NCBI GenBank assembly: GCA_964384625.1
Contig: CAYLNH010000067.1
Coordinates: forward strand, 1-27,560
Origin: CAYLNH01 sp964384625
Lineage (GTDB): Bacteria; Verrucomicrobiota; Lentisphaeria; JABSQK01
Reading direction: 5' to 3'
Length of the DNA: 27,560 nt
The notes beneath the pieces were generated by a model, which was given only the letters and a program-made list of their open reading frames with translations, searched no databases and was not told the DNA's origin. Of the stretch, positions 14,444 to 23,583 are shown one piece after another; the first letter of the stretch is position 1; the number at the start of each line of letters is the position of its first letter. The position numbers and the translations under genes are program-made.

Positions 14444-17400
14444 ATGTCGAATCCGATACGCAATAACCGAGGCCGGTTCAGAACCCTTACGGTATTGGTC
14501 CTGCTGGTTCTGGGCGCCGTCTGCATCCACGCCGAAGAGTTCGTCTACCCGCCGGACGCCGGCGTGATCAACATCCGTGATCACGGCGCCCGCGGCGACG
14601 GCGTGACCGACGACACCAAGGCGTTCCGCAAGGCGATCGCCGCCGGCTGCCACAACAGCAGATATAACCTGATCTACATCCCCGACGGCGCCTATCTCAT
14701 CAGCGACATGCTTGAGATCAAGAATGCCAAAGGCGGCTGGGGCACCTTCGTCAACATCCAGGGCCAGAGCCGCAAGGGCACAATCATCAAACTGAAGGAC
14801 AACTGCAAAGGCTTCCAGGATCCGAAGAACCCCCGCTGGATGATCCGGACCAAGGAAGGCAACATGGCGTTCCGCTTCCGCTTCAGCCACTTCACGCTGA
14901 ATACCGGGAAGGGCAACCCGGGCGCCTGCGGTATTTTCTACATCTCCTGCAACAAGGGGTCGCTGCGGCACGTCAGCGTCGTCTCCAGCGATCCCTCCGG
15001 CGCCGGCGTCTGCGGCATCGACAGCGACGGGGAAAACGCCGGTCTGTCGCTGGTCAAACACTGCAGCGTAACGGGCTTCGATATCGGCATGCGCATCAGC
15101 AGCCTCTACCCCGGCATGGCGTTCGAACATGTGGAGTTGACCGGACAACGGAAAATCGGGTTCCACGTGCGAAGCAACTGTGCAGTCATCCGCAAGCTGC
15201 GCAGCAACAATGCCGTCCCGGCTCTCGTGGTGGGGGGAAGCGCCCAGGCCGTTCTGTCCCAGAGCGTTCTTTCCGGTGGCAGCGCAGACGCAGCGATCAT
15301 CAACGAAGGCCAGCTTCTGGTCCGGGACACGACTGTAGAGGGATACGCCTCGTCGATCAAGGAGAAGAGAAAGGGCCCGAACAAGACCGTCAACGACAAG
15401 TCCATCGACGAATACGCGAGCCGTGACCCGGCCTCACTGTTTCCCAGCACCGGACGCTCGCTCAATCTGGACGTCCCTGAGACTCCGGAGGTCCCTTGGG
15501 ACGCCGGGGACAACTTCGCCCGCTGGCAGAACGTCAAAGCCTTCGGCGCCGTCCCGGATGACAAAAAGGACGACACGGACGCCATTCAACGTGCATTCGA
15601 CGCGGCCCGCGAAAGCGGAAAGCACACGGTCTACTTCCCTGGCGGCATCTACAACGTCTCGCGCACCCTCGTGCTTAAGGGGGGTGTGCGTCGACTGCTG
15701 GGAATGCCGAGCGCGATCGAAGCCATGCACAAGAACAAGGCGTGGCCGCACCACGGGTATTTTGAGGGCAATAGCGAACCGATCATCCTACGCGTGGAAG
15801 CAGGCAGCCCGGTCGTGGTCATTGACCGTCTCCACGTCCAAGGCACACTGGAACACGCCGCCCCCAACGACCTGTTCCTGCGCCTGGGCGGTAGCCCCAT
15901 GTACCGCAACACGGTCACGGGAGGCAGGGCGCTCCTCGAAGACTACGACGCCAGCTACGACATCAAAGGGCCGCAGGAGGTCTATGCGCGTCTGTGGAAC
16001 CCGACCTGGGGCAGTGCGAACTATCCCTTCTACAAGCACAATCCGGACGACCCGGCCTACGCCAGGAACGACGGCGGCACCTTCTGGGTCATGGGCATGG
16101 ACCACGAAGCGGGCGGAACCCGACATGTGATGTTGCGGAACCTCAACGGCGCAAGCGCCGAGATCGTCGGCATCCTCGACTGGAAGAACAAGTCACATTC
16201 ACGCCTGTTCGAGAACATCGACTCGCGACTCTCAGTCGCCGCCTTGCGGTCGCACACAGGGGTTAATGTCACGGATACCCGCAACGGCTGGCGCCGGGAC
16301 GAGCATCTGGGGAAGCAACTGCTGATCGTTGCCGACTCTCCGGAGGACAAGTCGCCGCCGGCCGCCGTCAGCGGACTGACTGCGCAGCCGACTGGGGAGG
16401 CCTGGCCCTTCACGGTCAGGCTTGAATGGAAACCAGCAAGCGATCCGGACACCGGCATCGCAGGATACGAGGTCCGCAGGAACGGCGAGACTGTCGGCTT
16501 CACCCAGGAACACGCGTTTACCGATTCGCCAATGAAAGACGATTTCGCGGTCAACTATGACGTGATCGCCCTGAACGGCGCGCTCATGAAGAGTAACCCT
16601 GTTCAGGCAACGACGCGGACGCCGGTGGACCCGGTCAAACTGGCCGTGCAGGAAGCCTACGCCACCGCCGATCCGCCGCGAGTGCATCTGCTGTTCAGCA
16701 AGCCGGTCGACAAACCCACGGCAACCGCGCTTTCCTCATACAGCGTGGAAGGCGCTCAGCTTACAGCGGCAGCTCTGGAGGAAGACGGACGAACCGTCAC
16801 CCTGACGCTCGACAAGCTGTCGCCCGCGGCAAAGGTTACTGTAAAGGCCAATGGTGTACGCGACCAGGCGCAGGCGTCAAACACGCTTTCCAACACAAAA
16901 GTCCAGGCCATCGCCCGGGGCGACGGCAACGGCCTGCTGGCCGTGTATTTTGCCGATGCCGAGCTCAAAGGCGAACCTGTTGTGACCCGGCCCGTTCCCA
17001 ACGTGAACTGGAACTGGCACAGGTCCGCGCCTGTCCCCGAACTGCCCGCTGACGGGTTCGGCATGCGCATCACCGGGAAGCTGCGTCCGCGTTTCTCGGA
17101 GAAGTACACATTCATCATCGAAAGCGCCGACGGCGTACGGATGTGGATCGACAACCAGAAGATATTCGACACATGGACCGAGAGTAAATCCTTTGGCGAC
17201 AGCTACGGTGCGGAGGCCAATTGGCGCCGAGTCGAACCGATCATGCTCACTGCCGGAAAATTACACGATTTCAGGATCGAGTTCCGTGAATGGAAGTATG
17301 ATGCACGACTTATCCTACGCTGGCACAGTGAGTCGCAGGATCGCGAAGTCGTCCCCGTCTCTGCCTTTTTCCTGACAGATCCCAAGCAAGCAGCGATAGC

Positions 17401-17905
17401 GGACAAGGCCGCAACCGCGCGTCACCGATCCCTCGGCAACGGCGATGGCGTCCTGGGGACCTACCATTTCCACCCCTACAAAAAGCGCGGGTTAAAGAAG
17501 CATACGGATTCCAACCTGGCCCTCGACTTCGGGAAGGACGCGCCCAAACCGCTGAAAGGCAAGACCAACCCCAAGCACTACAAAATCGAGTGGTCCGGGT
17601 GGATCCGCGCGAATAAGTCCGGCTGGCACACGTTCGGCATCGACATCGGCCAGAAAGACAAAGTCGAGCTGTTTGTCGACGGCTATAGAATGCTGGAGGC
17701 GAGGACCGGCTGGGGTAAAGGTGAAACACAACCCCAACGCGGGGACCGAATCTTCATGCGCGAAGGCGAGGCCGTGCCGCTCTATCTCTTTTTCCGCCAA
17801 TCCGGCCGCAACGCGAAGGTCGTGCTGTGGTGGGAAGCCCCCGGACAAAAGCGGGAGGTGGTTCCCCAACGCTGCCTCTACTCCAAGCCGCCCACCAAGC
17901 CGTAA
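14444..17905 (+). CDS. Secreted tandem beta-helix protein with FN3, Ig-like and two PA14 modules
   Basis: A 1153-residue exported protein. The signal peptide covers about residues 13-31 (LTVLVLLVLGAVCIHA, cut before EEF). Two Pectate_lyase_3/GH55-like beta-helices follow, opened by NIRDHGARGDGVTDDTKAF near residue 43 and AFGAVPDDKKDDTDAIQ near 364. Next come an FN3-like domain (about 635-725, with LEWKPASDPDTGIAGYEVRR), a bacterial Ig/SbsA-like domain (about 728-822, with LLFSKPVDKPTA and VKANGVRDQA) and two PA14 modules (about 825-985 and 998-1150; ESADGVRMWIDNQKIFDT marks the first). PA14 modules usually bind carbohydrate, so this looks like a substrate-binding, polysaccharide-active exoprotein; catalysis is unproven. 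The start has AGGAG 9 nt upstream. Confidence 0.88.
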   Translation: MSNPIRNNRGRFRTLTVLVLLVLGAVCIHAEEFVYPPDAGVINIRDHGARGDGVTDDTKAFRKAIAAGCHNSRYNLIYIPDGAYLISDMLEIKNAKGGWGTFVNIQGQSRKGTIIKLKDNCKGFQDPKNPRWMIRTKEGNMAFRFRFSHFTLNTGKGNPGACGIFYISCNKGSLRHVSVVSSDPSGAGVCGIDSDGENAGLSLVKHCSVTGFDIGMRISSLYPGMAFEHVELTGQRKIGFHVRSNCAVIRKLRSNNAVPALVVGGSAQAVLSQSVLSGGSADAAIINEGQLLVRDTTVEGYASSIKEKRKGPNKTVNDKSIDEYASRDPASLFPSTGRSLNLDVPETPEVPWDAGDNFARWQNVKAFGAVPDDKKDDTDAIQRAFDAARESGKHTVYFPGGIYNVSRTLVLKGGVRRLLGMPSAIEAMHKNKAWPHHGYFEGNSEPIILRVEAGSPVVVIDRLHVQGTLEHAAPNDLFLRLGGSPMYRNTVTGGRALLEDYDASYDIKGPQEVYARLWNPTWGSANYPFYKHNPDDPAYARNDGGTFWVMGMDHEAGGTRHVMLRNLNGASAEIVGILDWKNKSHSRLFENIDSRLSVAALRSHTGVNVTDTRNGWRRDEHLGKQLLIVADSPEDKSPPAAVSGLTAQPTGEAWPFTVRLEWKPASDPDTGIAGYEVRRNGETVGFTQEHAFTDSPMKDDFAVNYDVIALNGALMKSNPVQATTRTPVDPVKLAVQEAYATADPPRVHLLFSKPVDKPTATALSSYSVEGAQLTAAALEEDGRTVTLTLDKLSPAAKVTVKANGVRDQAQASNTLSNTKVQAIARGDGNGLLAVYFADAELKGEPVVTRPVPNVNWNWHRSAPVPELPADGFGMRITGKLRPRFSEKYTFIIESADGVRMWIDNQKIFDTWTESKSFGDSYGAEANWRRVEPIMLTAGKLHDFRIEFREWKYDARLILRWHSESQDREVVPVSAFFLTDPKQAAIADKAATARHRSLGNGDGVLGTYHFHPYKKRGLKKHTDSNLALDFGKDAPKPLKGKTNPKHYKIEWSGWIRANKSGWHTFGIDIGQKDKVELFVDGYRMLEARTGWGKGETQPQRGDRIFMREGEAVPLYLFFRQSGRNAKVVLWWEAPGQKREVVPQRCLYSKPPTKP

Positions 17906-17954
17906 GGTCGGTAATGCTTTAGGAAAGGTAAGCACGAAATGGGAAAGGATGTAT

Positions 17955-18698
17955 ATGGACCCCCTCATAAATAAACACACTGAACCCAAACGATGCACCA
18001 CACCTGGAATAATCTGTGCCGGCATGCTCGCCTTGCTGACATGCCAGTCCATTTCGTTTGCCGGAGAGAAACCAATGACAGATGACCGGAAATTCCCCCG
18101 GCATGCCGGAAGTCAGAGCTGCGAAAAGACCCGCCGCGACGGCCGACTCGGCTATGTCCTGGGTGTTCGCCACACCGGGGTTCTTCGCGCAAGCAAGTCG
18201 GAGCCTCAGGATGAGGACGGTCTTGGTTTCCGTTTCAACCACCACCCGATGCTGGTTCACTGGAAGGGGAATTTCTACGCCTCGTACCAAGGTGGGCCCA
18301 CGGACGGAGCCCTGTCCAAAAAGCCGCCCGTGCACTGGCTCCTTTCCGTTTCTCCCGACGGCTGCCAGTGGACCAAACCCGTTGTCCTGTTCCCTTCCGT
18401 AAAGATCGACGGGGTCTACACCTGCGAGCACACCCGCGCCGGGTGTAACGTATCGAAACAAGGCCGCCTGCTGGCCAACAAAGGTAACAACATGTTCGAA
18501 GTCGGCCGTTTCAAACCCGGACAGTGGCGCCGGATTGACCTGCGCCTCGAAGGCGGTAAGGCGGGGACCTTCAAGGTCTACACCCGCGTCTTTCCCGCCG
18601 GCGCCGTCGTCCTGGGCGGCAACGACCGACCGACCACCGGCGCGCCGTCGAATTACTTCGTCGCCCTCGCCAAAGCTGCCGCGCGAGAAAGGAAATAG
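17955..18698 (+). CDS. Shortened secreted sialidase-like protein (internal deletion)
   Basis: A 247-residue protein related to the 602-residue sialidase-like protein at 7533. Its N-terminal half matches the first propeller blade: FNHHPMLVHWKGNFYASY against NHAPMLAYWQDRFWLEYL, and LLSVSPDGCQWTKPVVLFPS against LLTSSADGRHWERPGEIFPV. It then jumps to the C-terminal beta-sandwich: RLLANKGNNMFEV and KPGQWRRIDLRL against APGQWHDLEWHI. About 350 residues of propeller are missing, yet the frame stays open. Unlike the long form it has an N-terminal signal sequence (GIICAGMLALLTCQSISFA). Two in-frame ATGs lie close together (17949 and 17955); 17955 is preferred for its spacing from AAGGA. It sits 49 bp after the PA14 protein gene. 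An intact propeller is impossible, so it is probably a remnant in decay. Confidence 0.7.
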   Translation: MDPLINKHTEPKRCTTPGIICAGMLALLTCQSISFAGEKPMTDDRKFPRHAGSQSCEKTRRDGRLGYVLGVRHTGVLRASKSEPQDEDGLGFRFNHHPMLVHWKGNFYASYQGGPTDGALSKKPPVHWLLSVSPDGCQWTKPVVLFPSVKIDGVYTCEHTRAGCNVSKQGRLLANKGNNMFEVGRFKPGQWRRIDLRLEGGKAGTFKVYTRVFPAGAVVLGGNDRPTTGAPSNYFVALAKAAARERK

Positions 18699-18800
18699 AT
18701 GACGTCAGCGCCGAACATCTCGCCTTGATCGGGGCCCGGATCGGACCCGGCAGCGTGATCGCCCGCGGAGAATAACCAGAAACAAACACATGAAGGAAGC

Positions 18801-21800
18801 ATGAATCCAATGCAAACGACACGATTTTCAACAGCACCTGCAGCCGGCAGACCTCGTTCCTGCGGCGTCCTTCTTGCAGTCGGCATCGCCTTGCTTCTCG
18901 CAGCATTCAGCCTGCCGGCCGAGGACATCGCCTTTCCTGCAGACATGGGAATCATAAGTCTGCGCGATTTCGGCGCCCGCGGCGATGGCAAGCACGACGA
19001 TACCGAAGCCGTCAAGAAAGCAGTCGATGCACTCGGACAGAAGGGCTCCGGCAAGGTTCTGTACATCCCGGCCGGTACGTATCTTGTGAAAGACACCATC
19101 GACTTTAAAAAGCAAACGTGGAAAACCGTCATCGGCGAAAATCGCGACCGCACCATTATCCGACTCGCAGACAACACCAAAGGGTTCGACAACCCGAAAT
19201 CGGCCAAACCGCTCATGGTGACGAAGAAGGGAAACGAGGCCTTCAGCCTGCGATTCATGAACCTGACCCTGGATACGGGCAAGGGCAACCCGGGCGCGAT
19301 CGGCTTCAAATGGAGTTCCTGTAACGGCGGCCTGCTGCATAACATCAAGGTCATCAGCAGCGATCCCGAACGCATTGGCGTGTGCGGCATCGACACCCGA
19401 AGCACGACGCCCGGCCGCGCCTACCTCTACAGCATCGAGGTCGTCGGGTTCGATATCGGCATCGGGTTGACCAGCATCGTCAACGGCATGGGCTACGAGA
19501 ACGTCGTTCTGGAAGGCCAACGCGAGGCCGGCATCGAGATCACGGAAAACAACGCGTCGGTCATCGGACTGAAAAGCCGGAACACCGTGCCTGCTCTGGT
19601 CCTCAAGAATAAGGCGTCCGTCGCACTGGTCAACGCCGAGCTGACCGGGGGCGCGGGCGGCCCCGCGGTACTGGTCGAGAAGGGGGTTCTATTTGCCCGG
19701 AACGTAACGGCCGACGGCTTCGACACCACGATCGAACACCATGAGGGCGACAAGACCTACCGGACCGGCGGCAGGATCGACGAATACGCCGGTCCTGCAG
19801 AGAACCTGGACGTCAAGCAGGCGTTTCCCGGGCCGAAGCGGTCGCTGAACCTGCCCATCGAACAGGTGCCGGTGCCGGACTGGGATACGGCCAACAATTT
19901 CGCCAACTGGGTCAACGTGCAGAGCCACGGCGCCAAGCCCGGAAAAGACTGCACCGAAGGCATCCAGAAGGCCATCGACACGGCGGCGGCCGCCGGCAAA
20001 TCCACGGTTTATTTCCCTCAAGGCCACTACCCCGTCCGCAAGACCATCCGCGTCCACGGCAGCGTCCGCCATCTGGTAGGCGCTCAGGTTAGGCTCGTGA
20101 CCACGACCATGCTGGATCGCTGGCCATGGTATACCTGGTTCGTGGCCGAAGACGGCGAGACCAAGGTCGAACCCGTCATCCTGGAGATCAGCGAGGGGCA
20201 ACCAACTGTCCATATCGACATGATCGACATAAGCGGCGTCATTCAGCACGCCGCAGCCAATACCGTCGTCATGCGCATGGGAGCAACCAAGCACGGCTTC
20301 TATCGCAACACGAAGACCGGCGGCAAGGCCTTCTTCCTCGATTACAACACGGCAGTCTACATGAAGGGGCCGCAACAGGTGTGGGCCCGTTTCTGGGACG
20401 GTGGTGGCGGAGCCGGAGGCTACAAAGACACCTTTGTACCCCGCGACGAGTACGGCCGGAAAATCTGTTCCATCAATGACGGCGGCACTTACTGGCTGGC
20501 CGCGAAGCATGCCGAAGGCGCGGGCCACACCGTCCAGATGTGGTCCAAGAACGGGGCAAAAACCGAGATTTTCTCGGAGAACGCCGGCGCCCACTGGAGC
20601 GACAAAGACCGCCTGAAACCGCCGAAGGAAACCACGCTCTTTGTCTGCGAGGACTCGGAGATGTCGCTTGCCGCGGCGCATGTGGCGTACCGACACGTGA
20701 TCGAGGACATCCGCAACGGCTGGTCCCGTTATATCTATGAAACCGACCGGGCCGCGCTCTGCGTCGCGATCCCGGGCGAACCGACCCGCGAACTCCCTGC
20801 GGTCACGGAACTCACCGGCGCCGCCGAAGGGCTGTGGCCGAGCAAGATCCGGCTGAACTGGACTCCCGTGCAACCAGACGGCGCGCTCGGCTACCGCATT
20901 CTCCGCGACGGCAAGGTGCTCGGCCACACGTCCACGACCAGCTTCCAAGAGTCCATCTATGCCGACGGCCGGACCTTGACGTACACCGTCGAGACCGTGG
21001 ATTCGACAGGAAAGCCCCGCGCTGAATCGAAGGTCGAGGTCCTGCTGCCGACCGCGAAAACGACACTGTCCCTGATTGAAGCCGTGCATGTAATTCCCGA
21101 GAAAAAGGTCTACCTCACCTTCGACCGGCCGCTGGACAAAGCCGCTCAGCAGACCGCGAACGAATGGAAAACCGCGGACGGCAAGGCGCTTGGCGGTCTC
21201 GACATGGCCGAGCACGGCCGCACGCTTCAACTGAGCGGTGAAGGCCTTTCCGATAAGGAGTTCCAGCTTCGTCACCCGCGTCTTGTTGCCGACGACAGCC
21301 GCAAGACCGCGCTGAACGCCGGCACGGTCGCCGTCAAGGCCGTCGCCGCCGGCACCGGCCTGCGAGGCCGGCTGTACGCTGATCACGACTTCAAGAAACT
21401 GGTCTGCACGCGGATGTTCATGAATATCCGCGCCGACTGGTCGCGGGTGGGCCCGCATCCCGCTACCGGCATGAACGACTGGGGGGTGCGCTTCACCGGA
21501 TTCATCCGTCCTCCCGCGTCGGGCCTCTATGCCTTCTCATTGGCGCGCTGCCGCGGAAGCCGCCAACGCATCTGGATCGACGATGAGTTGCTCCTGGACA
21601 CGTCGGCCGAACACAAGTCGGAGCTCCTTATTCACGACCCCTACGGAGATCGATTCAGCAAGACCGTCAACCTGACTGCCGGACACATGCATTCGATCCG
21701 CTTGGAGTATATCGACAACGAAAAGGGCAAGGACGAAGTGGTTCTCGAATGGCAGCGAGGCGAAGAGCCGTGGGCAATCGTGCCCCGGGAAAACTTCTAT

Positions 21801-23294
21801 CCGGGAGAGAACGTCGAGGAACCCGCGCCTCCTTCGACCCTCGGCAACGGACTGGTTGGCCGTTACGGTAACGGACTCTGGGGCGGCAAGGTCCACCTTG
21901 AACGCGTCGACGCCGCCATCGATTTCGACTGGGGCCTGGGTAAACCGGCCGACAACATCGGGCCCGACGGCTTCCGCGTCGAATGGACCGGACACCTTGT
22001 CCCGCCGACATCCGGCGTCTACACCTTCGCATTCGACGTCGACACGGCCGACCGGGTCAAGCTGACGCTCGACGGCAAGCAGATTCTCGACGCGAACGCC
22101 ACATGGAGTCTCGACAAGGCGAAAGCGGCGCGTGGCAGCATGTATCTCGAGGCCAATGTGCCCGTCTCCATCCACGCCCACTGGAAGGACGTCTGGTGGA
22201 GTCTCGGCCACGCCGGCAAAGAGTCCAAGGCGCGCATGCTCTGGAAAACCCCCGGCGACGACCGTCTGCAGGTCGTTCCCGCCGAGGTGCTGTATGCGCC
22301 GGATCAACAAGCGCCGGCTTATCCGCACGCGCCCGAAACCAAGGTTCGCAAGGATGGAATCCACCTTTCCTGGCCCCCCTACAAAGGTAAAGGCCTGCGT
22401 GGCTACCGCGTCCTCCGCGACAATGTCTGTATCGGCAGCACCGGCGAAACGAAGTTCACCGACAAGACCGTTCACGAAAGCCAAACCTGCTCCTACGCCG
22501 TGCGCCTCGTGCATGAACAACTGGGCGCCGGCCCGGCCGGACCACAGGCTGAAGCCACCGCCATGGCCGACACCACCCCGCCCGCCGTCAAAGACGTCGA
22601 CGCCGGCCGCAACCCCGAACAGATCCGCATCCGGTTCAGCAAAACACTGGACCCGGCCACTGCGGTCAAAACCGAAAACTACGAAATCAAGCCGGCCTGC
22701 CCCGTCAAAACCGTCCGCCTGACGGAGGACGGTCGGACCGTGGTGCTGACCCCAAAAGCCGGAACGCTCAAAACAAAAACCAAATACACACTGCAGATCC
22801 GCGGCGTGCGGGACCAGGCCAAAGTACCCAATACCGCCCAGACCACGGTCGAATTCACCGTGGACCCCGCACTGCCCGGACTGCAGTGTTTTCTCTATGA
22901 CCGGACCATGAGTAAAATCGACCAGGTCCGCCGGGCAACGCCGAAGCAAACCCGGGTCGTCAAAGCCGTCGACCTGAGCCACGCCCTCGACGGCGGCCAC
23001 ACCATCCGGTTTGCCGGCGCCATCGAAACACCCGCCGCCGGCAACTACTCCTTCTGGGTCAAAGCCGATGACGGCGCGTACCTGTGGATCAACGACAAGC
23101 TCGTGGTCGACAACGGCGGCTTTCACGCGCCCAGGAACCGGAAGGGCGCGGTCAAGTTGACCGCAGGCCGGCACAAATTCGAGCTGCTCTATTACCAGGG
23201 CGGCGGCGGCAAGGCCTTGTCGGTCCAGTGGGCCGGTCCCCGAATCAAGAAGTCCGACGTGCCGGCGGATGTGCTGTTTCACAAAACAGAGTAG
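18801..23294 (+). CDS. Giant secreted tandem beta-helix protein with FN3, Ig-like and three PA14 modules
   Basis: A 1497-residue exported protein, paralogous to the gene at 14444. The signal peptide spans about residues 20-40 (GVLLAVGIALLLAAFSLPA, cut before EDI). Beta-helix openings are SLRDFGARGDGKHDDTEAV near residue 53 and SHGAKPGKDCTEGIQKA near 373. Then come FN3-1 (about 665-750), Ig/SbsA-like-1 (756-850), PA14-1 (850-1005), PA14-2 (1015-1170), FN3-2 (1176-1255), Ig/SbsA-like-2 (1256-1352, with IRFSKTLDPATAV) and PA14-3 (1357-1497, with VKADDGAYLWINDKLVVDN). The final FN3-Ig-PA14 block looks like a duplication of the preceding block. KGPQQVWARFWDG is shared with the other two paralogues. 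It is likely a polysaccharide-active or polysaccharide-binding surface or secreted protein. ATG 18801 has GGAAG upstream, 102 bp after the previous gene. Confidence 0.88.
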   Translation: MNPMQTTRFSTAPAAGRPRSCGVLLAVGIALLLAAFSLPAEDIAFPADMGIISLRDFGARGDGKHDDTEAVKKAVDALGQKGSGKVLYIPAGTYLVKDTIDFKKQTWKTVIGENRDRTIIRLADNTKGFDNPKSAKPLMVTKKGNEAFSLRFMNLTLDTGKGNPGAIGFKWSSCNGGLLHNIKVISSDPERIGVCGIDTRSTTPGRAYLYSIEVVGFDIGIGLTSIVNGMGYENVVLEGQREAGIEITENNASVIGLKSRNTVPALVLKNKASVALVNAELTGGAGGPAVLVEKGVLFARNVTADGFDTTIEHHEGDKTYRTGGRIDEYAGPAENLDVKQAFPGPKRSLNLPIEQVPVPDWDTANNFANWVNVQSHGAKPGKDCTEGIQKAIDTAAAAGKSTVYFPQGHYPVRKTIRVHGSVRHLVGAQVRLVTTTMLDRWPWYTWFVAEDGETKVEPVILEISEGQPTVHIDMIDISGVIQHAAANTVVMRMGATKHGFYRNTKTGGKAFFLDYNTAVYMKGPQQVWARFWDGGGGAGGYKDTFVPRDEYGRKICSINDGGTYWLAAKHAEGAGHTVQMWSKNGAKTEIFSENAGAHWSDKDRLKPPKETTLFVCEDSEMSLAAAHVAYRHVIEDIRNGWSRYIYETDRAALCVAIPGEPTRELPAVTELTGAAEGLWPSKIRLNWTPVQPDGALGYRILRDGKVLGHTSTTSFQESIYADGRTLTYTVETVDSTGKPRAESKVEVLLPTAKTTLSLIEAVHVIPEKKVYLTFDRPLDKAAQQTANEWKTADGKALGGLDMAEHGRTLQLSGEGLSDKEFQLRHPRLVADDSRKTALNAGTVAVKAVAAGTGLRGRLYADHDFKKLVCTRMFMNIRADWSRVGPHPATGMNDWGVRFTGFIRPPASGLYAFSLARCRGSRQRIWIDDELLLDTSAEHKSELLIHDPYGDRFSKTVNLTAGHMHSIRLEYIDNEKGKDEVVLEWQRGEEPWAIVPRENFYPGENVEEPAPPSTLGNGLVGRYGNGLWGGKVHLERVDAAIDFDWGLGKPADNIGPDGFRVEWTGHLVPPTSGVYTFAFDVDTADRVKLTLDGKQILDANATWSLDKAKAARGSMYLEANVPVSIHAHWKDVWWSLGHAGKESKARMLWKTPGDDRLQVVPAEVLYAPDQQAPAYPHAPETKVRKDGIHLSWPPYKGKGLRGYRVLRDNVCIGSTGETKFTDKTVHESQTCSYAVRLVHEQLGAGPAGPQAEATAMADTTPPAVKDVDAGRNPEQIRIRFSKTLDPATAVKTENYEIKPACPVKTVRLTEDGRTVVLTPKAGTLKTKTKYTLQIRGVRDQAKVPNTAQTTVEFTVDPALPGLQCFLYDRTMSKIDQVRRATPKQTRVVKAVDLSHALDGGHTIRFAGAIETPAAGNYSFWVKADDGAYLWINDKLVVDNGGFHAPRNRKGAVKLTAGRHKFELLYYQGGGGKALSVQWAGPRIKKSDVPADVLFHKTE

Positions 23295-23362
23295 TCGTCG
23301 GCCGCCGGCGGGCTCATCAGCCGTTGCTTTAAGCTGAGCTTGACTGGCCCAGACGGGTTCAG

Positions 23363-23374
23363 TATATCGTTATT
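23363..23374. promoter_or_regulatory. Degenerate operator-like site
   Basis: TATATCGTTATT matches the operator TATAACGTTATA at 10 of 12 positions. It lies just upstream of the TTGACA promoter at 23404 and 113 bp from the clear operator at 23476, a spacing similar to the two sites (128 bp) ahead of the LacI gene. It may be a weak auxiliary site or chance. Confidence 0.35.
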
Positions 23375-23403
23375 CTCTAGCGGATATTATGCAGAACATA
23401 CCC

Positions 23404-23432
23404 TTGACATACCATGGCATAACAGCCATATT
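23404..23432 (+). promoter_or_regulatory. Candidate sigma70 promoter of the oxidoreductase/PL22-like operon
   Basis: A consensus TTGACA (23404-23409) is followed after 17 bp by CATATT (23427-23432), in a locally AT-rich island. A start near 23440 would leave about 145 nt of leader before 23584, with the operator at 23476-23487 inside it. Confidence 0.5.
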
Positions 23433-23475
23433 AACAGAACATAAAATCGAGCAAAACTGCTCCTGCAATAATTGG

Positions 23476-23487
23476 TATAACCTTATA
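23476..23487. promoter_or_regulatory. Palindromic operator variant (TATAACCTTATA)
   Basis: TATAACCTTATA within the 16-bp near-palindrome GGTATAACCTTATACC, the longest symmetric context of all copies. It sits about 45 bp downstream of the candidate -10 box, so a bound repressor would act as a roadblock. It controls the DHDPS-remnant/oxidoreductase/PL22-like unit. Confidence 0.65.
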
Positions 23488-23583
23488 CCTGATTGGCGGC
23501 CGGAGGGCCGCGTGCGCCAAGGCCGGCGGCTGCGACCGCAGGGGCCAATGCCTGGTTCCACGTGCAAATGAAGGAAAGGAACG

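Noticed and set aside
14661..14674. TATAACCTGATC, a half-match to the operator
   Set aside because: Only one half-site is present and it lies within the coding sequence of the beta-helix gene.
18699..18774. A short frame giving GARIGPGSVIARGE after the shortened sialidase-like gene, resembling a hexapeptide-repeat protein end
   Set aside because: About 20 codons only, with no start or upstream homology; could be a gene relic but is too short to support.
19689..23282. Two minus-strand open frames of ~580-590 residues opposite the giant PA14 protein gene
   Set aside because: Shadows of a continuous multidomain plus-strand gene; no domain was recognised in either.
23404..23421. CCATGGCATA shared between 23412-23421 and 11411-11420 as a third copy of the TTGACA-linked block
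   Set aside because: Spacing from TTGACA differs by 18 nt and the GGTCAAAG half is absent, so it does not belong to the conserved element.
23389..23571. Short plus-strand frame of 60 codons over the promoter region
   Set aside because: It overlaps the TTGACA/CATATT promoter and the operator, has no ribosome-binding site and no protein character.
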